Below, one piece after another: positions 1-8,869 of a stretch of DNA of 64,000 nucleotides. Location of the stretch: the NCBI GenBank assembly GCA_965204875.1, contig OZ242020.1, positions 868,001 through 932,000 on the forward strand. The letters are read 5' to 3'. Position 1 is the first letter of the stretch, and each line of letters opens with the position of its first letter. The position numbers and the translations under genes are program-made. The notes under the pieces are model-generated. The model searched no databases and had not been told where the DNA came from. It was given only the letters and a program-made list of their open reading frames with translations. Origin of the DNA: Aldehydirespirator sp965204875 (GTDB lineage: Bacteria; Actinomycetota; Acidimicrobiia; Acidimicrobiales; Aldehydirespiratoraceae).

Positions 1-731
1 GGCACCGGGGCGCTGAGATGCACCATGCGGGCGCCGCTGCGCAGCGCCGCCGCGCAGGTGAGCGCCGCCGCGCCGCCCATGCCGGGCGATCCGGCGACCA
101 CGAGCAGCGCCGCATGCCACTTGTGGGTGGCGCCCGTGCCTGCCGGCAGCGGCTCGATGTCGGAGTCGCAGACCAGCGCGCACCGCTCAAGCGCCTCGGA
201 TCCGACCTGCAGGCCGATGTCGGCCACGGTCACCTTGCCGCAGGCGGGCGGGCCGGCGGCGAGCAGCAGCCCCGGCTTGAGCGCCGCGAACGTGACCGTG
301 CGGCGCGCCTGCCAGAGGGGGCCGCCGAGGATCCGGCCGGTCAGGCCGTCGAGGCCGCTGGGAATGTCCACGGCCAGCACCGGGGCCTGGCGGCGGGCCC
401 GCGCCGGCGCGGAGAAGGGCCGGGACAGGCCCGTGCCGAAGGCGGCGTCGATGTACAGATCGGCATCGGGCAGCGGTGCCGGGGCGTCGGGCGCCGCTGC
501 CACCTCCACCCGCACCCCGGCCCGCCTCAGCCGGCGCGCCGCGGCCCTGCCGTCCGCACCGTTGTTGCCGGGGCCGGCCAGCACCACGACACGCCGCCCG
601 TAGCGGCCGTCCATCACCTCCACCGCAGCTCTGGCGACCGCAGCCCCCGCCCGCTCGATGAGCACCTCGACCGGCTCGGGCGCGGCCTCGTCGATGGCCG
701 CCATCTCCGCCGGCGTCACGATCGGGATCAT
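1..731 (-). CDS. nnr: NAD(P)HX epimerase/dehydratase, C-terminus beyond window
   Basis: About 243 codons are visible; the gene runs off the left edge. The N-terminal YjeF_N-type domain shows the loop GPGNNGADG (about residues 53-61), then DAAFGTG and VDIPSGLDG, as expected for the epimerase that repairs hydrated NAD(P)H. The start of the kinase-like dehydratase domain follows (HKWHAALLVVAGSPGMGG), so the full protein is probably the bifunctional fusion. The ATG at 731 overlaps the acpS stop by four bases (ATGA), which supports translational coupling. The acpS-nnr pairing is common in actinobacteria. Function is by family; the dehydratase active site is not visible. Confidence 0.9.
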   Translation of the reverse strand, partial: MIPIVTPAEMAAIDEAAPEPVEVLIERAGAAVARAAVEVMDGRYGRRVVVLAGPGNNGADGRAAARRLRRAGVRVEVAAAPDAPAPLPDADLYIDAAFGTGLSRPFSAPARARRQAPVLAVDIPSGLDGLTGRILGGPLWQARRTVTFAALKPGLLLAAGPPACGKVTVADIGLQVGSEALERCALVCDSDIEPLPAGTGATHKWHAALLVVAGSPGMGGAAALTCAAALRSGARMVHLSAPV

Positions 732-1177
732 CGCGACAGGGCGACTACCGTCGCCTGCGCGAGGCTACAGGTGTGCGAGAGGGTGAGCAGCCATCCGCCG
801 ACGCCGTGCGCGCCCGCGGTCGCGGCGGCCTGCCCGTGCAGCAGCAGCGCCGGCTGGCCGCCGGAGTCGCGGACGACCTCGATCTCCGACATCCGCATAC
901 CGCCCAGACCGAGGCCGAGAGCTTTCAGCGTGGCCTCCTTGGCGGCGAAGCGCGCCGCCAGGCGCTGTGACGGGTCTGCCGCCCGCCCGGCATATGCGAG
1001 CTCGCCCTCTGTGAACAGCCGCCCCGACACCGAGGGCTGCCGCTGGATCACCCGGCGGAACCTGTCGATGTCCACCAGGTCGCACCCGATGCCGACGAGA
1101 CCTGGTGCCAGGGCACTGCGACCCGCTATCGGGGCGCCGCTGCCGGATTGGGTCACCCCGCTGACAATATCGAGCAC
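728..1177 (-). CDS. acpS: Holo-[acyl-carrier-protein] synthase
   Basis: Transfers 4'-phosphopantetheine from CoA to acyl carrier protein. The protein has the diagnostic GIGCDLVDIDRFR near its N-terminus (Mg-binding Asp) and RFAAKEATLKALG in the middle (Glu ligand). The open frame starts at a GTG at 1177, giving about 25 extra residues before the usual AcpS start; an internal start near LVGIGCDL is possible, so the N-terminus is uncertain. Its stop overlaps the nnr start. Upstream, toward glmS, lies a duplicated 34-bp element (see repeat at 1198-1299). Confidence 0.92.
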   Translation of the reverse strand: MLDIVSGVTQSGSGAPIAGRSALAPGLVGIGCDLVDIDRFRRVIQRQPSVSGRLFTEGELAYAGRAADPSQRLAARFAAKEATLKALGLGLGGMRMSEIEVVRDSGGQPALLLHGQAAATAGAHGVGGWLLTLSHTCSLAQATVVALSR

Positions 1178-1197
1178 CGGCCGCTGCGAGCCGTTGC

Positions 1198-1299
1198 GTC
1201 AGGGAGCTCGCGTGCGCTCAGTGACTCCGCCCGCAGGGCAGGGCCACCTGCCTGCAACACTGGGTGTCAGGGAGCTCGCGTGCGCTCAGTGACCCCGCC
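1198..1299. repeat. Direct repeat at the glmS/acpS junction (period 68 bp)
   Basis: Copies at 1198-1231 and 1266-1299 differ at one base in 34. The second copy contains the glmS stop codon and last codons; the first lies just upstream of acpS. One of a series of junction duplications in this window. Confidence 0.9.
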
Positions 1300-4200
1300 A
1301 GCGCTCGGCGAGCTCGGCAATGGGCGCCGTGAGCAGGTCCACCGCGGCTATGCCTGCGAGCAGGGACTCGTCGAAGTCGGGCTCGGTCTCGGTCACAGCG
1401 TCGCGCAGCTCCGAGTAGCGGTTGCGGTATCCCTGCAGCATGCCCCGGGCCGCGGCCACCGACAGCCGCGGCGCGAAGCGGACATGCAGGAGGGTGATCC
1501 CGACCGTTGCGCCGGCGGCCACCTCGGGAACCAGTATCACCGTGCGACCGTCGTAGCGGCCCCGCGCCACCAGCAGGCTGCGCTCTGCGGCCACCGTGCG
1601 CTTGGTGCCGGTGAGCCTCGGCGCGGCCACGGTGCGCGACACGATGCCCGCCGCGATCCCGCCCTGGCTCACGACCACCGCCGCCCCGGGCTCCTGCAGC
1701 TGGTACCGGGTGTGTCCCAGCACCTCCTCCACCGAGGGAGCGAGGCCGGCCAGGGTCTGCAGCGAGGAGTAGGCGAGGTGATCCCGGGGCGCGCCCGCGG
1801 CCAGCACCGCCTGGCTGAGGGGCGTCTCCAGCAGCGTCTGGTCGGAGCGGGAGATCCCCACGGTCACGGTCTTGGCCTGGTGACGGATGGCGTCGATGGG
1901 CCGGGTCAGCTGATCGATGGCCTCGGTGAGCGCCGCCGTCAAGTCGTCGAGCACCGCGGCCGGCGTCCCGATCCGCCCGTGCTCGACCTCGTAGGCGTCG
2001 ATCTGAGCGCGCCCCAGCGCGTAGCGCATCACGCCGGCGAGCCGTACCGCGGTCGAGGCCTCGAGGGTGCCGTCATAGGCGCCGCGGCCGAGACCCGCCG
2101 AGAACTCCGCGGCGCCGCGCTCCAAGCCGGCCCGCGCCCCTTCGAGCACCTCCTCGGAGACGGCGCCGGGCCGCGACGCCGCGCGCTCGATGGCGGCCCG
2201 GCACTCGCGCAGCGGCCGAGCCAGCGAGTCGATGGCCAGTGCCGCCTCGTAGCCGAACAGGTGGCCGACCATCACCGCAGGCAGGAACGCCAGCCGGGGG
2301 TCTGTCGCAGGCACGCCGAGCACCGCCGCGGCCGCGTCGAAACGGGTGTCGCCGTCGTCGGCTATCACCACCGGCGCGGCCCTGTGGGCGCCGAATATCG
2401 CCACTTCCTTGGCCACGTCGTCGGCCACCGAGCCCGACAGGCCCGCCGCGCACACCAGCACGAGCGGCTCGGCCGACAGATCGATGTGCTTCTTGTCCTC
2501 GGTGGCGTCGCTCGATATCGACTTGTAGCACAGCTCCGAGAGCTTGATGCGCACCTCTCGGGCCGCGATCTGGTTGGGCCCGTTGCCGACGACGGCCCAG
2601 TAGCGCCTGCTCAGGGCCAGGCGCCGGGCGGCCTCGCCGATGCCGGGGCGGCGCTGCAGGATGGCGTCGAGGGCGGCGGGCATCTCGCGCAGCGACTCGA
2701 GCAGGCTCCGCCGAGCCTCGGCGCCCCGCTCGCCGGCAGCCTCCGCGGCCATGCCCACCGCCAGCAGGCAGCCGGCGGCCACCTGCGAGTAGAAGGCCTT
2801 GGTGGAGGCGACGCTCATCTCCACGTCGCGGCCGTCAGAGGTGTACAGCACGCCGTCGGCGCGTTCGGTGAGGTCGCTGTTGCGGCGGTTCACTATGGCG
2901 ATCACCGACGCGCCGCGGGCCCGCACCAGATCCACCGTGCGGTTGGTGTCGGTGGTGGTGCCGGACTGCGAGACGGCCACGACCACCGTGTCGGACATGT
3001 CGGCACGCAGATGGAACGCCGACAGCTCTGTGGCGGCCATGGCGACCACCTCCAGCGCCCCGTGGGCGCCGGCGTCGCGCAGCAGCGTGCGCAGACTCTC
3101 GGCGACGCTCTGTGCCGCGACCGCCGCGGTGCCCTGACCCATGGCGATGACGCTGCGCACGGAGCCGCTCCGCAGACCCGAGCGCACGGCATCCGGCAAC
3201 GAATCGGCACCGAGGCTGAGCCGCGGGCCGCCACTGCCGGGGCCGGGGCCGTCGATGATCCTGCTGCGCAGCGTCTTGCGGAACGATGCCGACGCCTGGC
3301 CGATCTCCTTGAGCAGGAAGTGGGCGTGGTCGCCGCGATCGATGTCGCGGGTGGTGACCGAGGCTGTCACGAGCTCATCGGGCGACACCGGCAGGCCGGT
3401 GCCGTCGTAGCCCCAGCGCGACACGCCCTCGGGCGAACCGGCGGCAGCACCGTCGAGGCTGACGATCTGGCCGCGTCCCGCGGTCGGGTTGTCGACGTTG
3501 CCGACCACCTCGCCGTCCATGCGCAGGTAGCTGGAGGTCTCCTCCACCACCCCGGTGGGCTCACTGGCAACCACGTAGGCGTCCTGCACGAAGCCCACGT
3601 AGAGCCCCTGGCCGCTGCCGCGCAGCGCCAGCAGCAGGCGGTCGGGAGCGTCCGGCGTGCAGGCCGCCACGGCGACGGACCCCTCACAGGAGGCCACCGT
3701 GCGCCGGAAGGCCTCGGTGTAGCCCAGACCCTGCGCCATCCGCAGCCCCGTGAGCACGGGGACGGACTTGGAGTCGGTTGTGATGGCGGGGGCGACGGCA
3801 GCGCCCGCCTTGGCCAGCAGTTCCGCGTAGTTGTCGACGTCGCCGTTGAGCGCAGCCACCACATAGGGATCGTCGGCGTGGCGCGGCTCGCTGCCGAGCG
3901 GGTGAGACGACGTCTCCGGCGTGAACCCGTCTTTGCCCGAGGCGTCGAGCAGCTCGCTGTTGAGCGGGTGGGCGTTGGCCTCGGAGATGATGCCCACCGA
4001 GGCCCAGCGGGTGTGGCCCAGCACGAGCACTCGGGCGCTGGAAGCGCTCAAGGCAGCGGCCAGCAGGCGGTCGGAGGCGATGGCGCTGCGCAGCGCGGCC
4101 GTGTTGTCGCCCAGCTCGCCGATCTCCGCCGCGGTCTTGTAAACGATGCCGAGGGTGCCTCCTGCGAGGCGCACGGAGCCCGAGCCGAACAACTCGTCGG

Positions 4201-4825
4201 CACCTCGCCTCTTGAGGGCGGAGGCGATGGAGGGGTCGTCCAGGTCGAGTCCGTGGTCATGGATCTGCAGGTGAATCCCGGCGGAGTCGCGGCCTCGCAC
4301 CTCCAAGCGGTCCAGCGCCGACAGGGCCTGATGTATCGACAGGAACGCCTCGACCGCGGCCGTGCCGCCGCCCGAGGGTGCCGCGGGGGAGGCCAGCAGC
4401 TCGGCCACGGCCTCGGCCGCCCGGAGACGGTCCCGGCTGATCGACCAGAGGCTGTCGCGCGCCCGGATCAGAACCTGGTTCAGCCGTTCCAGGTCGTCGC
4501 TGACTGTTGAGGAATCCGCGTCCAGGCGGCGCTCCAGCGCATCGATCGACGTCGAGGCTTGCTCGCAACCGTCTCGCAGGGTGGAGGCCACGTCCGGCGA
4601 CTCCAGCAGCAGCCGGAGTCCCGGCACCCCGCTGAGCAGCTTGTTCGCGGCGGCGAGGCGGTCGGCGGCCTGGCCCAGGTCGCCCGCTCCGGAACCGACC
4701 CCGCGGCGGTCGGCTGCCGCCGCTTCAAGCAGCGCCGCCGCGGAGGCGACCCCCGAGAGGACCTCGTCGCGGTCGGGAACGCCCCGTGTCGCCCGGCGGC
4801 GCAGGATGGCGACTATCCCGCACAT
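1286..4825 (-). CDS. glmS: Extra-long glucosamine-6-phosphate synthase (GlmS-like)
   Basis: Makes glucosamine-6-phosphate from fructose-6-phosphate and glutamine for the cell wall. It starts MCGIVAI, giving the nucleophilic Cys2 of class II glutamine amidotransferases. The next canonical motif, LEVRGRDSAG, comes only near residue 175 instead of about 25-35: some 145 mostly helical residues are inserted. LGHTRWASVG and AALNGDVDNY follow; canonical HNG is LNG here. Two SIS sugar-isomerase domains follow (VAVSQSGTTTDTNRTVDL, VASTKAF). At 1179 residues it is nearly twice the usual length of about 610. The neighbour is glmM, the next pathway enzyme. Confident as a GlmS homologue; full catalytic competence is inferred. 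Confidence 0.88.
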   Translation of the reverse strand: MCGIVAILRRRATRGVPDRDEVLSGVASAAALLEAAAADRRGVGSGAGDLGQAADRLAAANKLLSGVPGLRLLLESPDVASTLRDGCEQASTSIDALERRLDADSSTVSDDLERLNQVLIRARDSLWSISRDRLRAAEAVAELLASPAAPSGGGTAAVEAFLSIHQALSALDRLEVRGRDSAGIHLQIHDHGLDLDDPSIASALKRRGADELFGSGSVRLAGGTLGIVYKTAAEIGELGDNTAALRSAIASDRLLAAALSASSARVLVLGHTRWASVGIISEANAHPLNSELLDASGKDGFTPETSSHPLGSEPRHADDPYVVAALNGDVDNYAELLAKAGAAVAPAITTDSKSVPVLTGLRMAQGLGYTEAFRRTVASCEGSVAVAACTPDAPDRLLLALRGSGQGLYVGFVQDAYVVASEPTGVVEETSSYLRMDGEVVGNVDNPTAGRGQIVSLDGAAAGSPEGVSRWGYDGTGLPVSPDELVTASVTTRDIDRGDHAHFLLKEIGQASASFRKTLRSRIIDGPGPGSGGPRLSLGADSLPDAVRSGLRSGSVRSVIAMGQGTAAVAAQSVAESLRTLLRDAGAHGALEVVAMAATELSAFHLRADMSDTVVVAVSQSGTTTDTNRTVDLVRARGASVIAIVNRRNSDLTERADGVLYTSDGRDVEMSVASTKAFYSQVAAGCLLAVGMAAEAAGERGAEARRSLLESLREMPAALDAILQRRPGIGEAARRLALSRRYWAVVGNGPNQIAAREVRIKLSELCYKSISSDATEDKKHIDLSAEPLVLVCAAGLSGSVADDVAKEVAIFGAHRAAPVVIADDGDTRFDAAAAVLGVPATDPRLAFLPAVMVGHLFGYEAALAIDSLARPLRECRAAIERAASRPGAVSEEVLEGARAGLERGAAEFSAGLGRGAYDGTLEASTAVRLAGVMRYALGRAQIDAYEVEHGRIGTPAAVLDDLTAALTEAIDQLTRPIDAIRHQAKTVTVGISRSDQTLLETPLSQAVLAAGAPRDHLAYSSLQTLAGLAPSVEEVLGHTRYQLQEPGAAVVVSQGGIAAGIVSRTVAAPRLTGTKRTVAAERSLLVARGRYDGRTVILVPEVAAGATVGITLLHVRFAPRLSVAAARGMLQGYRNRYSELRDAVTETEPDFDESLLAGIAAVDLLTAPIAELAERWRGH

Positions 4826-4893
4826 GCTAGGAACACCCCTGGCAAGCGATGCCGCAACCGGCCCTGGGACTCACGATCCCACACATGCTAGGA
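4815..4893. repeat. Direct repeat at the glmM/glmS junction (period 61 bp)
   Basis: Copies 4815-4832 and 4876-4893 differ at one base in 18. Each contains, on the minus strand, CCTAGCATGTG: the glmM stop TAG followed by the glmS start. The copy beside glmM opens a 19-codon decoy ORF that begins MCGIV like GlmS and ends in the other copy's TAG. Confidence 0.9.
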
Positions 4894-6393
4894 CAGCGCC
4901 TCGGCCACGCTCGCGGAGAGCCGCTCGGCCTCGGCGCGCACCGTGGCCTCATCGTCGGCCTCCACCATCACCCGGATGACCGGCTCCGTGCCGGAGGGTC
5001 GCACCAGCGCCCTGCCCCTGGCGCCCAGGCGTTCCGCGGCAGCCGCGGTGATCGGGCCGAGGCGGGCGCCCAGCCCCTCGGCAGCCGCGGCGCGCCCGAC
5101 CGGAACGTCGATGAGCACCTGGGGCATCTTGGTCATCGCGGCGCCGGCCACCTCTCCCAGGTCGGCGCCCGAGCGCTTGACCGTGTCCAGCAACTGCACC
5201 GCCGTCAAGAGCCCGTCCCCCGTGGTGGCCAGGTCGCGGAAGATCAGATGGCCGGACTGCTCGCCGCCGAGCGCCAGGCCGCGCCCTTCCAGCGCGTCGA
5301 GCACGTGGCGGTCCCCGACGGCGGTCTCGACAACGCCGATGCGGTGGGCTTCCATGGCCCTGCGCAACCCGAGGTTGGCCATCACGGTCAGCACCACGGC
5401 GCCGCCGGTGAGGAGGCCGCGGCGAGCCCGGTCGATGGCGCAGGCTGCCAGGATCTGGTCTCCGTCAACGAGCCGGCCGCGGCGGTCCACGGCGACGACC
5501 CGGTCGGCGTCACCGTCGAAGGCGATGCCGGCGTCTGCGCCGGACGCGACCACTTCAGCCTGCAGGACGCCGGGATGCAGCGATCCGCAGCCCCGATTGA
5601 TGTTGCGACCGTCAGGCGATGCGTGGATGGTCTCGACGTCGGCGCCGAGCCGGCGCAGGCACTCGGGGCCCGAGACCGAGGCCGCGCCGTTCGCGCAGTC
5701 CACGACGAGGCGCATCCCGGCCAGGCTCCGGCCCTCGATGCCAGCCACGACGGCGTCCAGATGGCGAAGCCGGGCCGGCTCCGCCTCAGGCACGTCGCCA
5801 AGCACATCCGTGACGGTGTTTGCCGCAGTGTTCAACCGGTCCGGCTCCGCCTCAAGCACGTCATCAGGCACCTCATCGGGGCTAGGAAGGCTCGGCACCC
5901 GGTGCCCCTGCTGCGACCGGCCCCCCGGCGGAGTCGCCGTCGAGGTCCCCGGGCTTGCGGGACCCGTCTCGGAGCTCGGGCGTCCCGCCCCGGCTCGGGC
6001 GCCTTCCATCAGCGCCTGCAAGCGCTGCTCGATCTCGTTCTGGGCCGCGTCGTTGAGCTTGCGGCCGCCCGGCGCGAACAGCTTCACGCCGTTGTCGTGC
6101 CAGGGGTTGTGCGATGCCGACACCATGGCACCCGCGCAGTCCCGGTCGTCGCACCAGCGGGCCACGGCGGGCGTCGGAAGCACGCCGAGGTGCACGGCAA
6201 CACCCCCCGCCTGGGCCACGCCGCGGCCCAGGGCACGGGCCAGCGCCGGCCCCGAGGCGCGAGGATCCCGTCCGATGGCGAGCCGGTCGGCGCCGAGCAC
6301 CTCGGCCGCGGCACGGCCCAGCGCCGCGATCAGACCCTCGGTGAGGTCACGGCGCGTGTCACCGCGCAGGCCGTCGGTGCCGAAGGAGAGCAT
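4888..6393 (-). CDS. glmM: Phosphoglucosamine mutase
   Basis: Converts glucosamine-6-phosphate to glucosamine-1-phosphate, the step after GlmS. The start was placed at the ATG giving MLSFGTDGLRGD, the usual GlmM opening; the 28 upstream codons of the open frame are not conserved-looking. The phosphoserine loop SASHNPWHDNGVKLF is intact, as are the metal loop DGDADRV and the C-terminal VRPSGTEPVIRVM. Between domains 1 and 2 lies a low-complexity insert of about 90 residues that contains an in-frame 66-bp tandem duplication (5775-5862). About 501 residues, against roughly 445-450 usual. The stop TAG lies in a duplicated junction element. Confidence 0.93.
   Translation of the reverse strand: MLSFGTDGLRGDTRRDLTEGLIAALGRAAAEVLGADRLAIGRDPRASGPALARALGRGVAQAGGVAVHLGVLPTPAVARWCDDRDCAGAMVSASHNPWHDNGVKLFAPGGRKLNDAAQNEIEQRLQALMEGARAGAGRPSSETGPASPGTSTATPPGGRSQQGHRVPSLPSPDEVPDDVLEAEPDRLNTAANTVTDVLGDVPEAEPARLRHLDAVVAGIEGRSLAGMRLVVDCANGAASVSGPECLRRLGADVETIHASPDGRNINRGCGSLHPGVLQAEVVASGADAGIAFDGDADRVVAVDRRGRLVDGDQILAACAIDRARRGLLTGGAVVLTVMANLGLRRAMEAHRIGVVETAVGDRHVLDALEGRGLALGGEQSGHLIFRDLATTGDGLLTAVQLLDTVKRSGADLGEVAGAAMTKMPQVLIDVPVGRAAAAEGLGARLGPITAAAAERLGARGRALVRPSGTEPVIRVMVEADDEATVRAEAERLSASVAEALS
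5775..5862. repeat. In-frame 66-bp tandem duplication inside glmM
   Basis: CCGGCTCCGCCTCAGGCACG (from 5775) recurs with one change from 5841. The period of 66 bp is a multiple of three, so the frame is kept and the protein carries two EAEP(D/A)RL segments. Confidence 0.8.
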
Positions 6394-6519
6394 CACGCCT
6401 CCCGAGAGAGCCACGCGCCAGGCGGGACGACCTCGGTGATGCCTAACGGGTTCGGGACCCGAAGCCCGGCGGGGCAAGGCGGCCGCGGGCTCACCGTCGC
6501 TCCGCAGGCAGCCCCAGGG

Positions 6520-6912
6520 TCAGCGCTTGCTGTACTGGGGAGCCTTGCGAGCCTTCTTGAGGCCGTACTTCTTCGATTCCTTCTTGCGGGGGTCGCGGGT
6601 GAGGTAGCCGCCCCTCTTGAGCGTGTCGCGCAGCTCCGGCTCGATCTCGACCAGCCCGCGGGAGATGCCGAGGCGCAGCGCTCCGGCCTGGCCGCTGCAG
6701 CCGCCGCCGAAGATGGTGGCGTCGACGTCATAGCGGCTCTCGGTGGCCGTGATCGTCAAGGGCTCGAGCACCTGCATGTGGTGGGTGCGCGATCCGAAGT
6801 AGTCCTCGGCCGAGCGGCCGTTGACCGTGACGTTGCCGGCGCCGTGGCGCAGGCGGACACGGGCGACGGAACGCTTGCGGCGACCGGTGGCTTGCACGAG
6901 TGGGGGGCTCAT
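6520..6912 (-). CDS. rpsI: 30S ribosomal protein S9
   Basis: 130 residues. The N-terminal ATGRRKRSVARVRL and C-terminal KKARKAPQYSKR are the family hallmarks; the basic tail contacts the P-site tRNA. Pairs with rplM upstream, as in nearly all bacteria. ATG at 6912 is preceded by two tandem copies of a 14-bp block carrying AGGAG, so there are two candidate ribosome binding sites. Confidence 0.97.
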   Translation of the reverse strand: MSPPLVQATGRRKRSVARVRLRHGAGNVTVNGRSAEDYFGSRTHHMQVLEPLTITATESRYDVDATIFGGGCSGQAGALRLGISRGLVEIEPELRDTLKRGGYLTRDPRKKESKKYGLKKARKAPQYSKR

Positions 6913-6940
6913 CTTCTCCTGATCACCTTCTCCTGATCAC
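6913..6940. repeat. Tandem 14-bp duplication of the rpsI ribosome binding site
   Basis: CTTCTCCTGATCAC occurs twice head to tail (6913-6926, 6927-6940). On the minus strand each copy holds AGGAG; only the copy nearest rpsI has normal spacing to its ATG. Confidence 0.9.
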
Positions 6941-6945
6941 CTCAT

Positions 6946-7389
6946 CTAGCGGCGAGCGTGCTCGATGGCATGGGGGCGGGGCTGCTGGGCGGCATGGGGA
7001 TGGGAGGGGCCGGCGTAAACCTTCAGCTTGCGGATCTGCGCCCGGCCCAGGCGGGTCTTGGGGAGCATTCCCCGGATCGTGTCCCTGAGAGCCTGATCCG
7101 GGCGGTTGGCCAGCTTGGTGCCGTAGGTCTGGCCGCGCAGACCGCCGGGATAGCCGGAGTGACGGTAGACGACCTTGGTGTCGGCCTTGCCGGCGGTCAG
7201 GATCACCTTGTCCGCGTTGACGATGACGACGTGGTCGCCGGTGTCGAGGTGGGGCGTGAAGGTCGGCTTGTGCTTGCCGCGCAGCAGCGTCGCCACCTCG
7301 GTGGCAAGGCGGCCCAGCACCATGCCCTCGGCGTCCACCAGATGCCATTGCCGCTCGATGTCAGCGGCCTTGGGGCTGTAAGTCGCCAC
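6946..7389 (-). CDS. rplM: 50S ribosomal protein L13
   Basis: 147 residues, the standard L13 length, when begun at the GTG at 7389 (VATYSPKAADIERQWHLVDA). The open frame extends farther upstream but that part does not resemble L13. Family motifs include VIVNADKVILTAGK and GMLPKTRLGRAQ. Binds 23S rRNA early in large-subunit assembly. Forms a unit with rpsI 33 bp downstream. Confidence 0.96.
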   Translation of the reverse strand: MATYSPKAADIERQWHLVDAEGMVLGRLATEVATLLRGKHKPTFTPHLDTGDHVVIVNADKVILTAGKADTKVVYRHSGYPGGLRGQTYGTKLANRPDQALRDTIRGMLPKTRLGRAQIRKLKVYAGPSHPHAAQQPRPHAIEHARR

Positions 7390-7640
7390 GTTCGCTCCCT
7401 GGTCGATTCCCGCTCTTAGCGCCGGCCGAACTTGCCGCACCGGGGTGAGCCGGCACCGCCCCGGCAGCCGCTGCGGCCGGCACCCAAGGCTAGGCCAGGC
7501 GAAGCCAAACAACACTGCCGGCGCAGTGGCGCGGGTGAGCCGACGGGTGAGCGCCGGCGGGACTCGGTACACGGCAGTGTCGCCACCCACCCAGCTCACC
7601 GGCAACGAGCCCCGAGCGGCGATGCGAATGCACCAGACGA
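7390..7640. promoter_or_regulatory. Spacer truA/rplM with a weak promoter candidate for rplM-rpsI
   Basis: No gene is supported in this 250-bp gap. On the minus strand TAGCCT (7487-7492) could be a -10 box; the matching -35 at 17-bp spacing is only GTGTTG (7510-7515), a poor match. The TAGCCT hexamer equals the better -10 ahead of rpoB. Confidence 0.3.
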
Positions 7641-8429
7641 TCAGCCTTGTGGGCGGGGTGCTGCCGGAGCCTTGATGGTGGGGGCGTAGAGGGCTGCCCA
7701 GAGGATCAGGCCCTGGGGCGGTGCGGGGCTCGGGCAGGCGCTGCGATGGCGCGCCGCAATGACCCCCGGAACATCTGTGACCTTGCGGCGGCCGCGGCCG
7801 ACGGCCACGAGCAGGGCCACCAGCGAGCGCACCATCTGATGGCAGAACGAGCGTGCCTCGATCTCGAGCACCGCCAAGTCTGCCTCGGTCCACCAGACGG
7901 CCCTGCGCACGGTGCGCACCATCGAGCGCTCCGGCTGCGACGGGTTGCGCCGGCAGAACGAGCTGAAGTCGTGCTCGCCCACTAGCAGGCTGGCGGCCTC
8001 CCGCATGGCGCCTAGATCAAGCTCACTGCCAAGCTCGCTGCGCAGGTGCCAGCAGGTGCGCCGCAGCAGCGGGTCGGCGACCGGGGCGGCCAGGACGCGG
8101 TAGCGGTAGACCCGCCCGAGGCACGAGCGGCGGGCGTCGAAGTCGGGCGACACCACGCGGGCGTTCGACACGGAGATGCTCGGCCTGCACATCCGGTTGA
8201 GCGACCGCACCAGCCCGAGGGGATCGCACCGTTCGGAGTCCACATCGAAGGACACCACCTGCCCGCGGGCGTGCACGCCCCGGTCGGTGCGACCCGCGCA
8301 CACGACCTCGACGCTATGGCCCAGCACCCGCTCGAGTGCCTCGGTGAGCGCGCCCTGCACCGTGGGAACGCCCCTGTTGCGGGCGAAGCCATAGAAGTCG
8401 GAGCCGTCGTAGGCGACGGTCATCCGCAT
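7641..8429 (-). CDS. truA: tRNA pseudouridine(38-40) synthase
   Basis: Isomerises uridines 38-40 in the anticodon arm. The catalytic Asp sits in AGRTDRGVHARGQ. YDGSDFYGFARN near the N-terminus and FCHQMVRSLVALLVAVGRG toward the C-terminus are typical. Start placed at ATG 8429 (MRMTVAYDGSDF); the longer upstream frame overlaps rplQ and looks non-coding. Lies between rplQ and rplM, the usual actinobacterial order. Confidence 0.94.
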   Translation of the reverse strand: MRMTVAYDGSDFYGFARNRGVPTVQGALTEALERVLGHSVEVVCAGRTDRGVHARGQVVSFDVDSERCDPLGLVRSLNRMCRPSISVSNARVVSPDFDARRSCLGRVYRYRVLAAPVADPLLRRTCWHLRSELGSELDLGAMREAASLLVGEHDFSSFCRRNPSQPERSMVRTVRRAVWWTEADLAVLEIEARSFCHQMVRSLVALLVAVGRGRRKVTDVPGVIAARHRSACPSPAPPQGLILWAALYAPTIKAPAAPRPQG

Positions 8430-8514
8430 GCGCACGAAGGCCGGCACTGCGCCCACACCGCTACCGGTGCCGACCGGTTCTTTTGCCTCTGGGCGGTGTC
8501 GGCGCCCGCCGAGA

Positions 8515-8868
8515 TCAGACCAGCTCGATGCGAGCCATGGGAGCGTTGTCGCCGTGGCGGGGACCGAGCTTGATGATGCGGGTGTAACCGCCGGGACGAT
8601 CCTCGTAGCGGGGACCGATCTCATCGAAGAGCTTGGACGCCATCTCGCGGTCACCCAGGAACTTGACCACCTCGCGATGATTGTGCACCCCGCCGCGGCG
8701 GGCCTTGGTGATCATCTTCTCGGCGATGGGACGCACGGCCTTGGCCTTGGCCTCGGTGGTCGTCATCCCCCCGGTGGCGATCAGCGACGCGACCAGGTTG
8801 GCCATCATCAGCTTCTGGTGCGCGCTGCTGCCGCCGAAGCGGCGGCCCTTGCGGGGACGCCCGGGCAT
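8515..8868 (-). CDS. rplQ: 50S ribosomal protein L17
   Basis: 117 residues from ATG 8868 (MPGRPRKGRRFGGSSAHQKL), one base after the rpoA stop. L17 hallmarks: SSAHQKLMMANL near the start and the C-terminal half with DNAPMARIELV. It lies near the nascent-peptide exit tunnel. Follows rpoA as in most bacteria. The 85-bp gap to truA has no visible feature. Confidence 0.97.
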   Translation of the reverse strand: MPGRPRKGRRFGGSSAHQKLMMANLVASLIATGGMTTTEAKAKAVRPIAEKMITKARRGGVHNHREVVKFLGDREMASKLFDEIGPRYEDRPGGYTRIIKLGPRHGDNAPMARIELV

Positions 8869-8869
8869 C

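Noticed and set aside
1148..4510. Plus-strand frame of 1120 codons
   Set aside because: Antisense to glmS; Arg/Gly/His-rich shadow caused by high GC, no domain recognised.
4849..6936. Plus-strand frame of 695 codons
   Set aside because: Antisense to glmM and rpsI; composition typical of GC-rich shadow frames.
6946..7893. Longer rplM frame of 315 codons
   Set aside because: L13 is 147 residues; the upstream part overlaps truA and lacks similarity. GTG 7389 chosen.
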